In this document: positions 53,617-63,441 of the stretch, piece after piece
How positions within the stretch are numbered: the stretch's first letter is position 1
Layout: the number at the start of each line of letters is the position of its first letter
Assembly (NCBI GenBank): GCA_900317625.1
Contig: ONHK01000006.1
Location: forward strand, 1-64,000
From: an uncultured Treponema sp.
GTDB taxonomy: Bacteria; Spirochaetota; Spirochaetia; Treponematales; Treponemataceae
Direction: 5' to 3'
DNA: 64,000 bases
Translations under genes and position numbers: made by a program
The notes under the pieces: generated by a model
Seen by the model: the letters and a program-made list of their open reading frames with translations, nothing else
The model's database searches: none
Told to the model about the DNA's origin: nothing

Positions 53617-56529
53617 ATGGCTAATTTTGACGAAAATACAGTTTACATTATTGATTCTTATGGTCTGATTTTCAGATGTTATTTTGCATTTATCAACCGA
53701 CCGCTCACCAATTCAAAAGGCGAAAACATAAGCGCGCTTTTCGGTTTTTTCAGAAATCTTCATTCAATCTTGCAACATTACAAGCCAGCCTACATTTTTG
53801 CGGCTATGGATTCAAAAACAAAGACATTCCGACACGAATTTTACCCGGAATACAAAGCCACCCGGAATAAAACTCCAGAAGATTTGCACGCACAGATTCC
53901 ATGGATCTGCGAAATACTTGAAACACTAGGAATTCCAACCCTTCAATGCGATGGCTACGAGGCAGACGACATAATTGCAACCGTGGCAAAAAAATGCTCA
54001 GAAACAGAAAGAACATGCCGGATTCTTTCAGGAGACAAGGATTTAATGCAGCTTGTATGCGAAAATATCCAGATTTTAAAGCCGGACGCCGCCGCAACAT
54101 GGAAAGTAACAGATTCCGCAGCTGTAGAAGCAGAATGGGGCGTAAAACCTGAACAGCTTTTGGATTTGCTTTCGTTGTATGGCGACACTGCGGACAATGT
54201 TCCGGGCGTAACTGGCGTAGGCGTAAAAACCGCGTCAAAACTTCTTTCAGAATACAAAAACTTGGACGGAATTTACCAGAATCTTGAAAAAATAAAAGGC
54301 GCAATGCAGAAAAAACTTGCAGAAGGAAAAGAAAACGCTTATTTTTCACAAAAATTAATAAAACTCTGCGAGAATGTTCCTTGCGAAAAAATCGATTCTG
54401 CGCTAGACAAAAAAAATCAGTACAATTTTGCCGCCGCCGCAAAACTTTTGGAACAGTACGGAGCTTTTCAGGACGCAAAACAATATTCAGAATTGGCTTT
54501 ACAAGCCGGGGAACCAACATCAGATAATGGGGAAGAACAAGTTCTCCCCCTCGGCTCAACTCCGTCAGCTTCGCAAAGCGAACCTGACAAATTTTCGCCT
54601 ACCCTCTCTAGCGGGGACACCCCGCAACGCCCCGCGCATCTTGCCAATTTTTTTGATTTTCAACCAAGCGAAAAACCGCTTGTGCAAAACAAAGGAAACT
54701 ACACCGCAATCCAAACTCTTCCCGAACTCAAGGAATTTATCAACGCAGCTGTTTCCACAGAAAATTCAGCCAGAACAATCGCCTTTGACTGCGAAACGGA
54801 CAGCCTTAACACAATCGGATGCAAAATCCAAGGCTTCAGCCTCTGCTACAAAAAAGGCAATGCTGTTTACATTCCATTAATGCAAGAAGAACAATCTCTA
54901 TTTGACTCCGGAAAAATAGAAAAAGAATCAGCATTTGCAGAACTCAAACGGATTTTTAATGAACCAGATTTAGAAGTTGTTATGCACAACGGAAAATTCG
55001 ATTTAAAGGCATTGGCTTCAAACGGATTTTTTGAAAACAATAAAATTGAATACAAATGCTCACTTATTGACACAATGATTGCCGTATGGCTTTTGAGCCC
55101 TGACAGAACTGGAAAAAATTCCTATAGCCTTGAATGGCTTTCCGAGACATTTTTGCGCTTAAAAGGAATAGAATTCAGCGACATTGTAAAAAAAGGTCAG
55201 ACTTTTGCGGATGTTCCACTTGAACAGGCAGTTCCTTATGCGGCAGAAGACGCAGATTTTACGCTTCAGCTCTGGGATTTTCTTTCTGAAAAATTCAATG
55301 ATGAGCGCCGGCAGAAACTTTTTGCCCTTGAAATGCAGCTTCTTCCGATTCTTGCGAACATGGAGCTAACAGGAATACATCTGGACAGCAACGCACTTAA
55401 TGAATACAACATTGAACTTACAAACGGAATTGAAAATATTGAAAACGAAATTTATAAGGAAGTCGGACATCAATTCAATATCGCGTCGCCAAAACAGCTT
55501 CAGACAGTTCTTTTTGAAGAACGCAAATTAAAGCCAGAAAAAAAGACAAAAACCGGCTATTCAACAGACACTTCTGTGCTGGAAGAACTTGCGCACTACG
55601 ATTCTGTTCCAAAAATGATTCTGGAATTCCGCGAGCTTTCAAAACTTCAGTCAACTTATGTGGAAACGCTTCCTGCAATGACCGATAAAAACGGAAGAAT
55701 CCACACAGATTTTGTTCAGACTGGAACTGCAACCGGACGACTTTCCTGCCGCGACCCGAATCTTCAGAATATTCCTGTAAGAAATGAGGCTGGCCGCAGA
55801 ATCAGAAGTTCATTCACCGCGCCAAAGGGAAAAGTTCTTATTTCCGCAGATTATGCGCAGATTGAGCTGGTTGTCCTTGCACATCTTTCAGGTGATAAGA
55901 ATATGTGCCAGGCTTTTATTGAAGGAACTGACGTACACAAATCAACCGCCGCCCTTATTTTTGGTGTAAAACCGGAAGATGTAACACCAGAAATGCGCCG
56001 GACAGCAAAAACCATAAATTTTGGCGTTATTTACGGAATGAGCGCGTTCCGTCTCGCGAACGATTTGGGAATTTCCAGAACGCAGGCGGCTCAGTTTATT
56101 TCAAACTATGACCAGCTTTACGCAGGAATTACGAATTTTAAAACGCAGACAATTTTAAATGCGGAAACAAACGGTTATGTTGAAACAATTCTTGGTCGCC
56201 GCCGCCCGATTATAAATATCAACAGCAAAAACAAGGTTGAAAAAGCCGGCGCAGAAAGAATGGCAATCAACACGCCTGTTCAAGGTTCTGCCGCTGATAT
56301 TGTAAAAAAAGCGATGATTGCAGTAAATTCAGCCCTTGAGGAAATGGACAACGGAGCAAAACTTCTTCTTCAAGTTCATGATGAGCTGATTCTTGAATGT
56401 CCTGATGAACCTAAAATAATTGAAGAAACAATCTCTCTTGTAAAAGATAAAATGGAAAACGCTGTAAAATTAACGGTTCCGCTCCGCGTAAGCATTGAAC
56501 ACGGCAAAAACTGGGGAGAATTCCATTGA
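53617..56529 (+). CDS. polA: DNA polymerase I with an in-frame palindromic insert
   Basis: A 970-residue family A polymerase. Residues 1-290 are the 5' nuclease (YIIDSYGLIFRCYFAFINR; YEADDIIATVAKKC; LSGDKDLMQL). Residues about 350-545 are a 3'-5' exonuclease with an intact FDCETDSL acidic motif. The polymerase domain follows, with motif A DYAQIELVVLAHLSGD, motif B RRTAKTINFGVIYG and motif C LLQVHDELILE. Residues about 303-342 (LPLGSTPSASQSEPDKFSP, then TLSSGDTPQRPA) are encoded by a GC-rich three-hairpin repeat and sit in the linker between the two nuclease domains. The stop overlaps the coaE start. Confidence 0.95.
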   Translation: MANFDENTVYIIDSYGLIFRCYFAFINRPLTNSKGENISALFGFFRNLHSILQHYKPAYIFAAMDSKTKTFRHEFYPEYKATRNKTPEDLHAQIPWICEILETLGIPTLQCDGYEADDIIATVAKKCSETERTCRILSGDKDLMQLVCENIQILKPDAAATWKVTDSAAVEAEWGVKPEQLLDLLSLYGDTADNVPGVTGVGVKTASKLLSEYKNLDGIYQNLEKIKGAMQKKLAEGKENAYFSQKLIKLCENVPCEKIDSALDKKNQYNFAAAAKLLEQYGAFQDAKQYSELALQAGEPTSDNGEEQVLPLGSTPSASQSEPDKFSPTLSSGDTPQRPAHLANFFDFQPSEKPLVQNKGNYTAIQTLPELKEFINAAVSTENSARTIAFDCETDSLNTIGCKIQGFSLCYKKGNAVYIPLMQEEQSLFDSGKIEKESAFAELKRIFNEPDLEVVMHNGKFDLKALASNGFFENNKIEYKCSLIDTMIAVWLLSPDRTGKNSYSLEWLSETFLRLKGIEFSDIVKKGQTFADVPLEQAVPYAAEDADFTLQLWDFLSEKFNDERRQKLFALEMQLLPILANMELTGIHLDSNALNEYNIELTNGIENIENEIYKEVGHQFNIASPKQLQTVLFEERKLKPEKKTKTGYSTDTSVLEELAHYDSVPKMILEFRELSKLQSTYVETLPAMTDKNGRIHTDFVQTGTATGRLSCRDPNLQNIPVRNEAGRRIRSSFTAPKGKVLISADYAQIELVVLAHLSGDKNMCQAFIEGTDVHKSTAALIFGVKPEDVTPEMRRTAKTINFGVIYGMSAFRLANDLGISRTQAAQFISNYDQLYAGITNFKTQTILNAETNGYVETILGRRRPIININSKNKVEKAGAERMAINTPVQGSAADIVKKAMIAVNSALEEMDNGAKLLLQVHDELILECPDEPKIIEETISLVKDKMENAVKLTVPLRVSIEHGKNWGEFH
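54529..54640. repeat. Three-hairpin palindromic repeat, family A, copy inside polA
   Basis: Hairpin 1 is GGGGAAGAAC/GTTCTCCCC (54529-54549). Hairpin 2 is GTCAGCTTCGC/GCGAACCTGAC (54564-54588). Hairpin 3 is GCGGGG/CCCCGC (54611-54625). It is read in the same frame as the copy in the Gx-transporter gene (both encode LPLG, then PT-S-G). Confidence 0.75.
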
Positions 56530-57074
56530 TAATCTGTATTACTGGCCAAATGGCGGCTGGGAAAAATTTTATTTCTTCTCAATATGAAAAAAAAGGCTGG
56601 CTCTGCCTTGATGCAGATGAACAGGTTCATGGCGCAATAAAAACGGCAACTCCAGAAATTTTAAAGGCATTTGAAAAACAAGCCGCTGCAGAAAATATTT
56701 CTCTGCAAAACCCGGACGGAACTTTGAACAGGCGTAATCTGGGACGTCTGATTTTTCCTCATCCTGAACTTTTAAAAAAACAGGAATCAATAATTTATCC
56801 CATTATAATAGAAGAAACTAAAAAAATAATAAAAGAAAATGAGGCGCGCAACATCATCCTGAACGCAACAGTTCTTTACAAAACTCCTGAACTTCTTAAA
56901 ATGTGCGACAAAATCATTTTTGTAAAGGCAACTTTTTTTACACGGCTAAAACGAGCCTTAAAACGAGACAAAATGCCGCTCCGCCAAATCCTTAGCCGCT
57001 TCTGGACACAACGAAATCTTTTTTCAAAATACAAAAACGCTGGTATTCCAATAGAAATTGTGAATAATAATTAA
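56526..57074 (+). CDS. coaE: Dephospho-CoA kinase
   Basis: A 182-residue P-loop kinase for the last step of CoA synthesis. The start is a TTG overlapping the polA stop (TTGA, 56526-56529). Motifs: IICITGQMAAGKNFISSQY, CLDADEQVHGAI (the DAD motif), GRLIFPHPELL and late R-rich KRALKRDKMPLRQIL. The Walker A ends GKN where most P-loops have GKS/T. It is a little shorter than the usual ~200 residues. Confidence 0.88.
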   Translation: MIICITGQMAAGKNFISSQYEKKGWLCLDADEQVHGAIKTATPEILKAFEKQAAAENISLQNPDGTLNRRNLGRLIFPHPELLKKQESIIYPIIIEETKKIIKENEARNIILNATVLYKTPELLKMCDKIIFVKATFFTRLKRALKRDKMPLRQILSRFWTQRNLFSKYKNAGIPIEIVNNN

Positions 57075-57152
57075 AATAAAAAAATTCATTAAGTTTTTAT
57101 TTCATTCTCCGATAGTAAAGTAAGGGCGGGACAGACCGCAAAGGAATGCGAT

Positions 57153-58034
57153 ATGGAACAGAAAAGAACTTTATGGATTGTTGCAGCTGTCGGTGTATTT
57201 TTACTTGTTGTTTTGGGAGCAGCGCTTATACTTTACACACCGCAATCAAAACCAGCAACAATTGCCAATTCACGGGGAATGAATAATGGCACTGCATCCA
57301 ATGGATGGATTTCGTTGGCGCCATCAGCACCAGTTCAAAATTCTAATCCGAATGAACAGATTGAAGAAGAAAATCCTGACTTTACGCAGGAAGAAAACCC
57401 GACTTCAACAAAAGCAGAATTCCGCACAGACGAAGTAAACATCTACACTGAAAAAACAAATGTCTACTCAGAAAAAACAGATTTGAACAAGCTTGGTGAA
57501 AATGCGACTGTTTCATCTGAAAAAGTTTCAAATTCATCTGCAAACGAAAAAAATGCGGCAACAACAATCGATCTTACAGAACCAACAAAATCTAGTACAA
57601 AAAATGTTGCCCAAAACACAAAAAATCCTGCTTCAAATGTTGTTGAAAAAACTCCGGCAAAGGAAAAACCTATTCAGCCAAAGACAGTTGTAAAAGTTGA
57701 ACAGAAAAATACAGCAAAAACTGTAAAACCAGAAACAAAAACCGCTTCTGCAAAACCTGCCGCAAAAGAACCTGAAATCATTCAGTATTGGGTTCAAGTT
57801 ACAGCATTAACAAGCCGAAAAGCCGCAGATGAAGCCCGAAACAAACTTGACGAAAATCAGATTACAGCTGATGTGTTCACATACACGGACAACAAAAAAC
57901 AGCTTTTCTACCGAGTCCGGGTAGGTCCTTACACAACAAAAAGCGAAGCTGAATACTGGAGAACAAAGATTTCAAAAATCGACACATTCCAGAACACTTC
58001 AAGTTACATAACAAGCACAACTGTTTCAAAATAA
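57153..58034 (+). CDS. SPOR-domain membrane protein
   Basis: A 293-residue protein with one N-terminal membrane segment (LWIVAAVGVFLLVVLGAAL), a long low-complexity Lys/Thr/Glu/Pro periplasmic linker (about 50-205) and a C-terminal SPOR domain (YWVQVTALTSRKAADEARNK, YRVRVGPYTTKSEAEYWRTK). SPOR domains bind denuded peptidoglycan and often localise proteins to division sites. RBS AAGGAAT precedes the ATG. The linker resembles FtsN-type proteins but no FtsN function can be claimed. Confidence 0.88.
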   Translation: MEQKRTLWIVAAVGVFLLVVLGAALILYTPQSKPATIANSRGMNNGTASNGWISLAPSAPVQNSNPNEQIEEENPDFTQEENPTSTKAEFRTDEVNIYTEKTNVYSEKTDLNKLGENATVSSEKVSNSSANEKNAATTIDLTEPTKSSTKNVAQNTKNPASNVVEKTPAKEKPIQPKTVVKVEQKNTAKTVKPETKTASAKPAAKEPEIIQYWVQVTALTSRKAADEARNKLDENQITADVFTYTDNKKQLFYRVRVGPYTTKSEAEYWRTKISKIDTFQNTSSYITSTTVSK

Positions 58035-58092
58035 ATTTCAAAAAAAGTTGTGATTCACTTCAAAAATTGCATTTTTTCTGCGTTAAATATGT

Positions 58093-59412
58093 ATGAGAAA
58101 ATGCAATTTATTTTTAACATTGATTTTTTTGTGTCTTTCACAAAATTTGTCTGCTGAGCCAAAATATTCAGTTTCTTCGGTTTCAGCAAAATATTCGGTT
58201 TCCGCGCTGACATTAAAAACTGCGTGGAAAATTCCACAGACTGAATTTTCAAAAACTCCAGATTTTTATTCACCGGCATGGGCATTTTGCGCTGATTTTT
58301 CAGATTCAGACATACCATTTTCCATGATTTTTGGAACATTAACACCGTCTGGAGCAATCTCAAAGCTAAAAAATCCGGCTTTATCCGCATCTGCAAGTGC
58401 AATTCAAAACAGTTTTTCAGATGCAACCATGCTTTATGTGCCATTGCCAGGTTCCTCAAGCTGTGAAAAACCGATAGGTCTTGGAACTTCATTAAAATTC
58501 AAGTCAGACTCATTTCTTCAAAAAATGAATATAATTTTATATTCAAATGAAAAAAATGATTTTTTTGAGTCAGCGTCTATTCAGTTAAAAACCGGAAAAA
58601 AATCACATCTTTCATTTTCAAGCACCTCTGGACAATTTGTAAAATCAAACAGAACAACAAAATGGTTCAGCGCAACAAAACTTTTTCCCGAAACCGAATT
58701 CTTCGCAACGAATTTTCAGGCCGCCTTTATAAGTCCGTATTTCAAGACGCGGGAAACAGCAAATATTTTTTATGAAAAAAACTTTTCTGATTTTCCACAG
58801 GCAACTTTTTCCTGCGAAAACCAGATAAGAATCAAGGATTTTCTGCTGAATTTCGCATTTTTCTGCACATCCGAAAAAGAATTGTTCACAGCGTCATCAA
58901 CACGGCAAAAAACTTTATCCCAAATAAAAATAAATCCAATGCTAACAATATTTTCTTTTGGAAACAGACTGAAAACTCAATTTGGCGCAATGTGCATTTT
59001 GGAACAAAAAATTCAGACTGACGAAAACGTTGAATTAGAAAAAAAATTGGGCGGCCAAATAAATTTCTACACAAAGAGAACTTTTGCAAAATTAAATATT
59101 GCAGCGGAAGGAATTGATTCGCCAGAAAAATTTTCCGGGACTTTCAGTCATTATTTTTACAATTCGTTTACACCAACAGAAAGCTTTTACTTTTCTTTTT
59201 CACCAGACGATAGCAAGACAAAATTAAAATACACACAGAAGATTTCATTCAGAAAAAAAAATTATTCCATCAGCTTATCGTCAAGCGCAACTTCATACAT
59301 TACAAAAAATGAATTTGAAAACGTTTCCGCAGAAATAAAAATGTCCTGCCAAGCAAAAACAAAAAGACTTTCTGTTTCTGTAAGTGCAGGACTTTTTTTC
59401 AATATTTTATAG
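58093..59412 (+). CDS. Exported protein of unknown function, possibly outer-membrane beta-barrel
   Basis: A 439-residue protein with a signal peptide (LFLTLIFLCLSQNLSAEP). The rest is rich in Ser, Phe and alternating polar/hydrophobic strands and ends LSVSVSAGLFFNIL, reminiscent of a barrel. I do not recognise the family. It follows the SPOR gene on the same strand after 58 bp, so cell-envelope context is likely. Confidence 0.6.
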   Translation: MRKCNLFLTLIFLCLSQNLSAEPKYSVSSVSAKYSVSALTLKTAWKIPQTEFSKTPDFYSPAWAFCADFSDSDIPFSMIFGTLTPSGAISKLKNPALSASASAIQNSFSDATMLYVPLPGSSSCEKPIGLGTSLKFKSDSFLQKMNIILYSNEKNDFFESASIQLKTGKKSHLSFSSTSGQFVKSNRTTKWFSATKLFPETEFFATNFQAAFISPYFKTRETANIFYEKNFSDFPQATFSCENQIRIKDFLLNFAFFCTSEKELFTASSTRQKTLSQIKINPMLTIFSFGNRLKTQFGAMCILEQKIQTDENVELEKKLGGQINFYTKRTFAKLNIAAEGIDSPEKFSGTFSHYFYNSFTPTESFYFSFSPDDSKTKLKYTQKISFRKKNYSISLSSSATSYITKNEFENVSAEIKMSCQAKTKRLSVSVSAGLFFNIL

Positions 59413-59421
59413 AATTCAAAT

Positions 59422-60825
59422 TTATTCGCGGTTCCATTCGCCTTTTGCAGGATAATATGCCCACAAACCGCGATTTGTTGCATTTGTTCCAGCGGATGTC
59501 GCCGTGTAGATGTAATCCATTGAACTGTAAATGCTAGTATCTTTTTCTGCCTTTGAAGGATCAACCGCAAGCAACGCTCTGATAATATATGGTGAATACA
59601 TTACTTTTGACGCATTTGTATCAAATGAACCAGTTTTTGACGGTTTTCCATCTTCAAGCATAACTCTTACAACTCCGCTGCCAGAAGAAGCATTCGAATT
59701 ATAAGAACGGTTAGAGCCAGTTCCAAGAATCAAGCTTTCTGAAGTAACGGCAATGCTTATAACATATGAATCTGAAACACTTTCTATATATCCAGCAGTT
59801 TCACCGTTTTTAGACAAAAAATCTGTCAGAGATTTCAATCCATCTTTGCTGCGGTATTTTGCCCTTGGATATTTAAACATCGTTTTGTAAGTTTCATCAT
59901 AAGAATCAACTGAAAAATAATACAGATTCTTACCGAAATCGCCAAAATAAACGTAAGTTGGCTCAGAACGAACTGTTCCTGCTGAATCGGCTGTTCCTTC
60001 ATTTGTTTCAACATTCAGATAATTCATAAAATGATATTTTCCGCCAAAATAAACTACAGAAAGCGTGTCCAATGCAAATTCTGAATAAATAAAATCACCT
60101 GAATCAGGATTTTCATTTTCATCGGATGTTATTGACGCAACTTTTTCAGGATCTTCTCTACCATTCATTTTATAAAGAACCGAAGAATCATTTTCTTTGT
60201 TGTAAAGATATGGACTTCCGCCTCCGACCCGCAGGAATGCAACACGATGGTCAGGATTTACAGAATTCGTTCCAAAAAGATGACAGCTTATTGCCATTCC
60301 GTAGTTGTCACTGTCATTTTTGTCAAGCTTGCTTCTATATTCGCTCATTACACTTGTAAGTGAAATTTCTTCCCATTTTTCAAATTCACCGTCCGAAGTC
60401 ATTTTTGAATAGTAAATTTTAAGGTTTTTAGGAACATTACGGCTGTTGTCTGTGTCGTAGCTTGGTTCAAATCCCAAAGCATAGACATAATCTTTGTCTG
60501 CAATTATCTTTGAAAAATAAATGCCTTTAAATTCTGTATTTTCAAAAACATAATGAACAGAATCCGGCAATCCGTTTCCAGAAAGTTCCTTCCATTTGCC
60601 GTGCGTTTCATCTTTTGCATTTTTATATTTAATAACGCCATTTGTCAAAAAAAGATACTGCTCGTCACCATAATTGTAGCGGGCAATATTATTTATAAAA
60701 CCAGGCATTTTTTGAGTTGTAAGCTCAATTTCATCACGGATATTCTGATAAATCGCGTCATAGCAACCTGTAAAACCAAAAAGAGAAACTGCAAAAATAA
60801 AAACACCAAGAATAATCTTCTTCAT
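59422..60825 (-). CDS. Lipoprotein of unknown function with a poly-G ribosome-binding region
   Basis: A 467-residue lipoprotein (VSLFGFTGCYDAIY, Cys21). The body is beta-rich, with repeated segments such as YVYFGDFGKNLYYFSVDSYDE that suggest a beta-propeller-like fold, but no family is recognised. Eight G (60832-60839) lie 7-14 bases before the ATG, and together with the following TGGAAG form the apparent Shine-Dalgarno region. A change in tract length would alter RBS spacing rather than frame. The gene follows the outer-membrane-type gene by 18 bp and is probably cotranscribed with it. Confidence 0.72.
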   Translation of the reverse strand: MKKIILGVFIFAVSLFGFTGCYDAIYQNIRDEIELTTQKMPGFINNIARYNYGDEQYLFLTNGVIKYKNAKDETHGKWKELSGNGLPDSVHYVFENTEFKGIYFSKIIADKDYVYALGFEPSYDTDNSRNVPKNLKIYYSKMTSDGEFEKWEEISLTSVMSEYRSKLDKNDSDNYGMAISCHLFGTNSVNPDHRVAFLRVGGGSPYLYNKENDSSVLYKMNGREDPEKVASITSDENENPDSGDFIYSEFALDTLSVVYFGGKYHFMNYLNVETNEGTADSAGTVRSEPTYVYFGDFGKNLYYFSVDSYDETYKTMFKYPRAKYRSKDGLKSLTDFLSKNGETAGYIESVSDSYVISIAVTSESLILGTGSNRSYNSNASSGSGVVRVMLEDGKPSKTGSFDTNASKVMYSPYIIRALLAVDPSKAEKDTSIYSSMDYIYTATSAGTNATNRGLWAYYPAKGEWNRE

Positions 60826-60831
60826 CTTCCA

Positions 60832-60839
60832 CCCCCCCC
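60832..60839 (-). repeat. Poly-G tract (G8) in the ribosome-binding region of the lipoprotein gene
   Basis: Eight consecutive C on the plus strand, between the stop of the upstream gene (60844) and the ATG (60825). Confidence 0.8.
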
Positions 60840-60843
60840 AATT

Positions 60844-61524
60844 CTAAAAGTGATAGCGGGCAGAAACACCGGCTTCCATAAAAATTCCATAATCAGAGTC
60901 CGCATTTTTTGTTGAAGTGTACCATTCCGGCAGATAAAGGAATTCCGCATTCAAACCGACAGACCATCCTTCTGTAATTCTAAAAAACACCCCGGACTCA
61001 GCCTTTGCCGCAAATCCTGGGAAATATTTTTTATTCGCACAAGTTTCAAAGGCAAATCCCACAGAAAGTGTAACGGGAAATTCAAAGCGTCCTGCACAAG
61101 GCTGAACCATCGCGCCAAAAGTAATCGGAACAAAAGTAAACACATTGCTTCCGATTGTAGGATTATAACCAGCCATAAGTTCACCGCCGAGCGCGAGCCA
61201 TCCGTTCAGGAATCTGTAGTAGCCAAGCTGCGCTGAACCGCCAACCGTAAGCTGATCCCCAAAATTCAACGGGAAATTTCCCATGATTCCAATTTTAAGA
61301 AACTGGTCGCCATGACCGTTTCTTGCATAATCTTCATTTCGGACTATATTTTCTTCATCATTGTTCTGATTTTCATCAGTATTTTTATTTTCTTCGGACT
61401 GTTCATTCTGGTTTTGCTCAGTCTGTTCATTTGAATCAGAAGTTGAAACATCAGATTCCGATTGCGCAAAAAGCGGAACAGAAAACAGCAGCAATATGCC
61501 AAAAAGGGAAAGAATACGTTTCAT
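60844..61524 (-). CDS. Outer-membrane beta-barrel-like protein
   Basis: A 226-residue protein with a signal peptide (ILLLFSVPLFAQS). An acidic, Asn/Gln-rich linker follows (about 25-65), then a barrel-like domain ending VSARYHF, with a C-terminal Phe typical of outer-membrane signals. The start at 61524 follows GAGGAAAA. Strands such as GYYRFLNGWLALGGELMAG and GWSVGLNAEFLYLPEW support the fold. The function is unknown. Confidence 0.7.
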   Translation of the reverse strand: MKRILSLFGILLLFSVPLFAQSESDVSTSDSNEQTEQNQNEQSEENKNTDENQNNDEENIVRNEDYARNGHGDQFLKIGIMGNFPLNFGDQLTVGGSAQLGYYRFLNGWLALGGELMAGYNPTIGSNVFTFVPITFGAMVQPCAGRFEFPVTLSVGFAFETCANKKYFPGFAAKAESGVFFRITEGWSVGLNAEFLYLPEWYTSTKNADSDYGIFMEAGVSARYHF

Positions 61525-61619
61525 TTTTCCTCGCATTTTCTATACAAATATAGGCAAAAAGTATACAATTTTTATAGACTTTTTACAATTAAAACACAAA
61601 AACTCACGGAAGGTAACAA

Positions 61620-62483
61620 ATGAGCGCAAAAATTATTGACGGAAAAGAAATCGCTGCACAAGTCCGAAAAGAAGTTGCAGAAAAAGTTGCAGAACTGAAA
61701 AAAAACGGAATAACTCCATGTCTTGCTGTAATTCTTGTTGGTGAAAATCCCGCCAGCGTTTCTTACGTAACAGGAAAACAAAAGGCGCTTGCAGAAGTCG
61801 GAATGGCTGACAGAAGTCTGCATCTTCCTGAATCAACAACGGAAGAGGAGCTTTTAAAAATAATCAATGAATTGAACAATGATAAAACTGTGCATGGAAT
61901 TCTGGTTCAATTGCCGCTTCCTAAGCATATAAATGAAGAAAAAGTAATTCTTGCAATCAATCCAAAAAAAGATGTGGATGGATTTCACCCTGAAAATGTG
62001 GGAAATCTTGTTATTGGTAAAAAAAGTTTTTTGCCTTGCACTCCACATGGAATTATTGTTCTTCTGCAGAAAATGAACATTGAAACAAATGGAAAACATG
62101 CAGTTGTAATCGGACGTTCAAATATTGTTGGAAAACCGGTTGCGCTTCTTCTTGCAAGAAAAGAGACAAACTGTACTGTCACAATCTGCCATACAGGAAC
62201 AAAAAATATTGCAGAAATAACAAAGCAGGCTGATATTATCATTGCCGCAGCTGGAAAACCGCATACTTTGACAAAAGACATGGTAAAACCTGGAGCTGTA
62301 ATCATTGATGTTGGTGTGAACAGAATTCCTGACGCAACAAAAAAATCCGGTTTCAGGCTAATTGGCGACTGCGATTTTGATGATTTAAAGGAAACCGCAA
62401 GTTTTATAACTCCAGTTCCTGGCGGAGTTGGTCCGATGACAATCGCGATGCTTATGCAGAATACTCTGGAGGCGGCAGAATAG
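61620..62483 (+). CDS. folD: Methylenetetrahydrofolate dehydrogenase / methenyltetrahydrofolate cyclohydrolase
   Basis: A 287-residue bifunctional FolD that interconverts 5,10-methylene-THF and 10-formyl-THF, the one-carbon donor used by PurN. Motifs: [17 protein letters not shown] (catalytic Tyr/Lys), [30 protein letters not shown] and [15 protein letters not shown]. The ATG has an AAGG RBS. It is convergent with folE2. Confidence 0.96.
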   Translation: MSAKIIDGKEIAAQVRKEVAEKVAELKKNGITPCLAVILVGENPASVSYVTGKQKALAEVGMADRSLHLPESTTEEELLKIINELNNDKTVHGILVQLPLPKHINEEKVILAINPKKDVDGFHPENVGNLVIGKKSFLPCTPHGIIVLLQKMNIETNGKHAVVIGRSNIVGKPVALLLARKETNCTVTICHTGTKNIAEITKQADIIIAAAGKPHTLTKDMVKPGAVIIDVGVNRIPDATKKSGFRLIGDCDFDDLKETASFITPVPGGVGPMTIAMLMQNTLEAAE

Positions 62484-62493
62484 CACGTTTCAC

Positions 62494-62529
62494 CTCTCAG
62501 GCGAAAGCCCGCAGGGCGACGCTTGAGAG
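62494..62529. terminator. GC-rich hairpin between folD and folE2
   Basis: CTCTCAgGCG / CGCtTGAGAG stem around an inner GCCC/GGGC hairpin, between the convergent stop codons. It could end both transcripts; its GC-rich form also resembles the local palindromic repeats. Confidence 0.6.
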
Positions 62530-62533
62530 TAGT

Positions 62534-63313
62534 CTACTCCTGATATTCTGTGTATGCGTACGCGTCGTGATTGTGGATGCTTTCGGCATTTGTACATTCC
62601 ACACTGAACCATTTGAACGGTTTTTCTATCTTGAAATTCCGCAGAGCAAGATAAACTTCGCGCACAACGTCTTCTACAAACCGGGGATTTTCATAGGCGT
62701 GCTCAGTAACGTACTTTTCATCCTTGCGCTTTAAAAGCGAATACAACCCATTGGAAGCGCAATTTTCAACCATTTTTATAACGTCTTCAATCCAGAAAAA
62801 ATCTGAATAAAGCAATTTTACAACTACAAGCCCACGCTGGTTATGCGCGCCATATTCGCTGATTGCTTTTGAGCATGGACAAACGGTTGTTACAGGAACT
62901 TGTATTGAAACAAAAAATTGCCGTTCGGTTTCTGAGACAGTTCCTTCGTATTTGCAGGTGTAGCTCATGATTGCAGACTGACCGCTGACCGGCGCTTTTT
63001 TTTCCATAAAGAATGGGAATGTCATTTCGCCATAGGATTTTTGCGCATTAAGATGAACCCGGATTTCCTCCAGCATTTCCAGAAAATGTTTCATCGTAAG
63101 ATTCTCGTGGTGCTTGTGAAAAATCTCAATAAACCGGCTCATGTGAGTGCCTTTAAAATGGTGCGGAAGATTTACAAACAAATCCACAACAGCGGTGGTG
63201 CTTTGCGTCTTGTTTTCCTTATCCAAAACAGTAACCGGATATTTTACGCCTTTTACCCCAACCTTCTGCAATGGAACTTCGCGGGTGTCCTCTTCATTCT
63301 GTACGTCAATCAT
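62534..63313 (-). CDS. folE2: GTP cyclohydrolase FolE2 (type IB)
   Basis: A 259-residue type IB GTP cyclohydrolase that makes 7,8-dihydroneopterin triphosphate for folate (or queuosine-type) synthesis. Motifs: KGVKYPVTVLDKE, NLPHHFKGTHMSRF, TTVCPCSKAISEYGAHNQRG (active-site Cys) and an FVEDVVREV segment. This enzyme substitutes for zinc-dependent FolE in many bacteria. Confidence 0.93.
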   Translation of the reverse strand: MIDVQNEEDTREVPLQKVGVKGVKYPVTVLDKENKTQSTTAVVDLFVNLPHHFKGTHMSRFIEIFHKHHENLTMKHFLEMLEEIRVHLNAQKSYGEMTFPFFMEKKAPVSGQSAIMSYTCKYEGTVSETERQFFVSIQVPVTTVCPCSKAISEYGAHNQRGLVVVKLLYSDFFWIEDVIKMVENCASNGLYSLLKRKDEKYVTEHAYENPRFVEDVVREVYLALRNFKIEKPFKWFSVECTNAESIHNHDAYAYTEYQE

Positions 63314-63441
63314 ATTTACATAGTAACAAATATGCAGAAAAAAAGGAATTCGTGAAGAGGCTGATGAAAATTAATAAATTTGCCTTTATGGGTTTTTGAT
63401 ATTATTCTTTATATAGATTTTGTTCGGCGGAGGAACTTTGT

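Noticed and set aside
3319-60839. Poly-C/G runs as assembly gaps or CRISPR-like repeats
   Set aside because: Each run lies in a unique coding or RBS context with the same strand sense. No spacer pattern exists, so a homopolymer switch is the better reading, with sequencing error still possible for each length.
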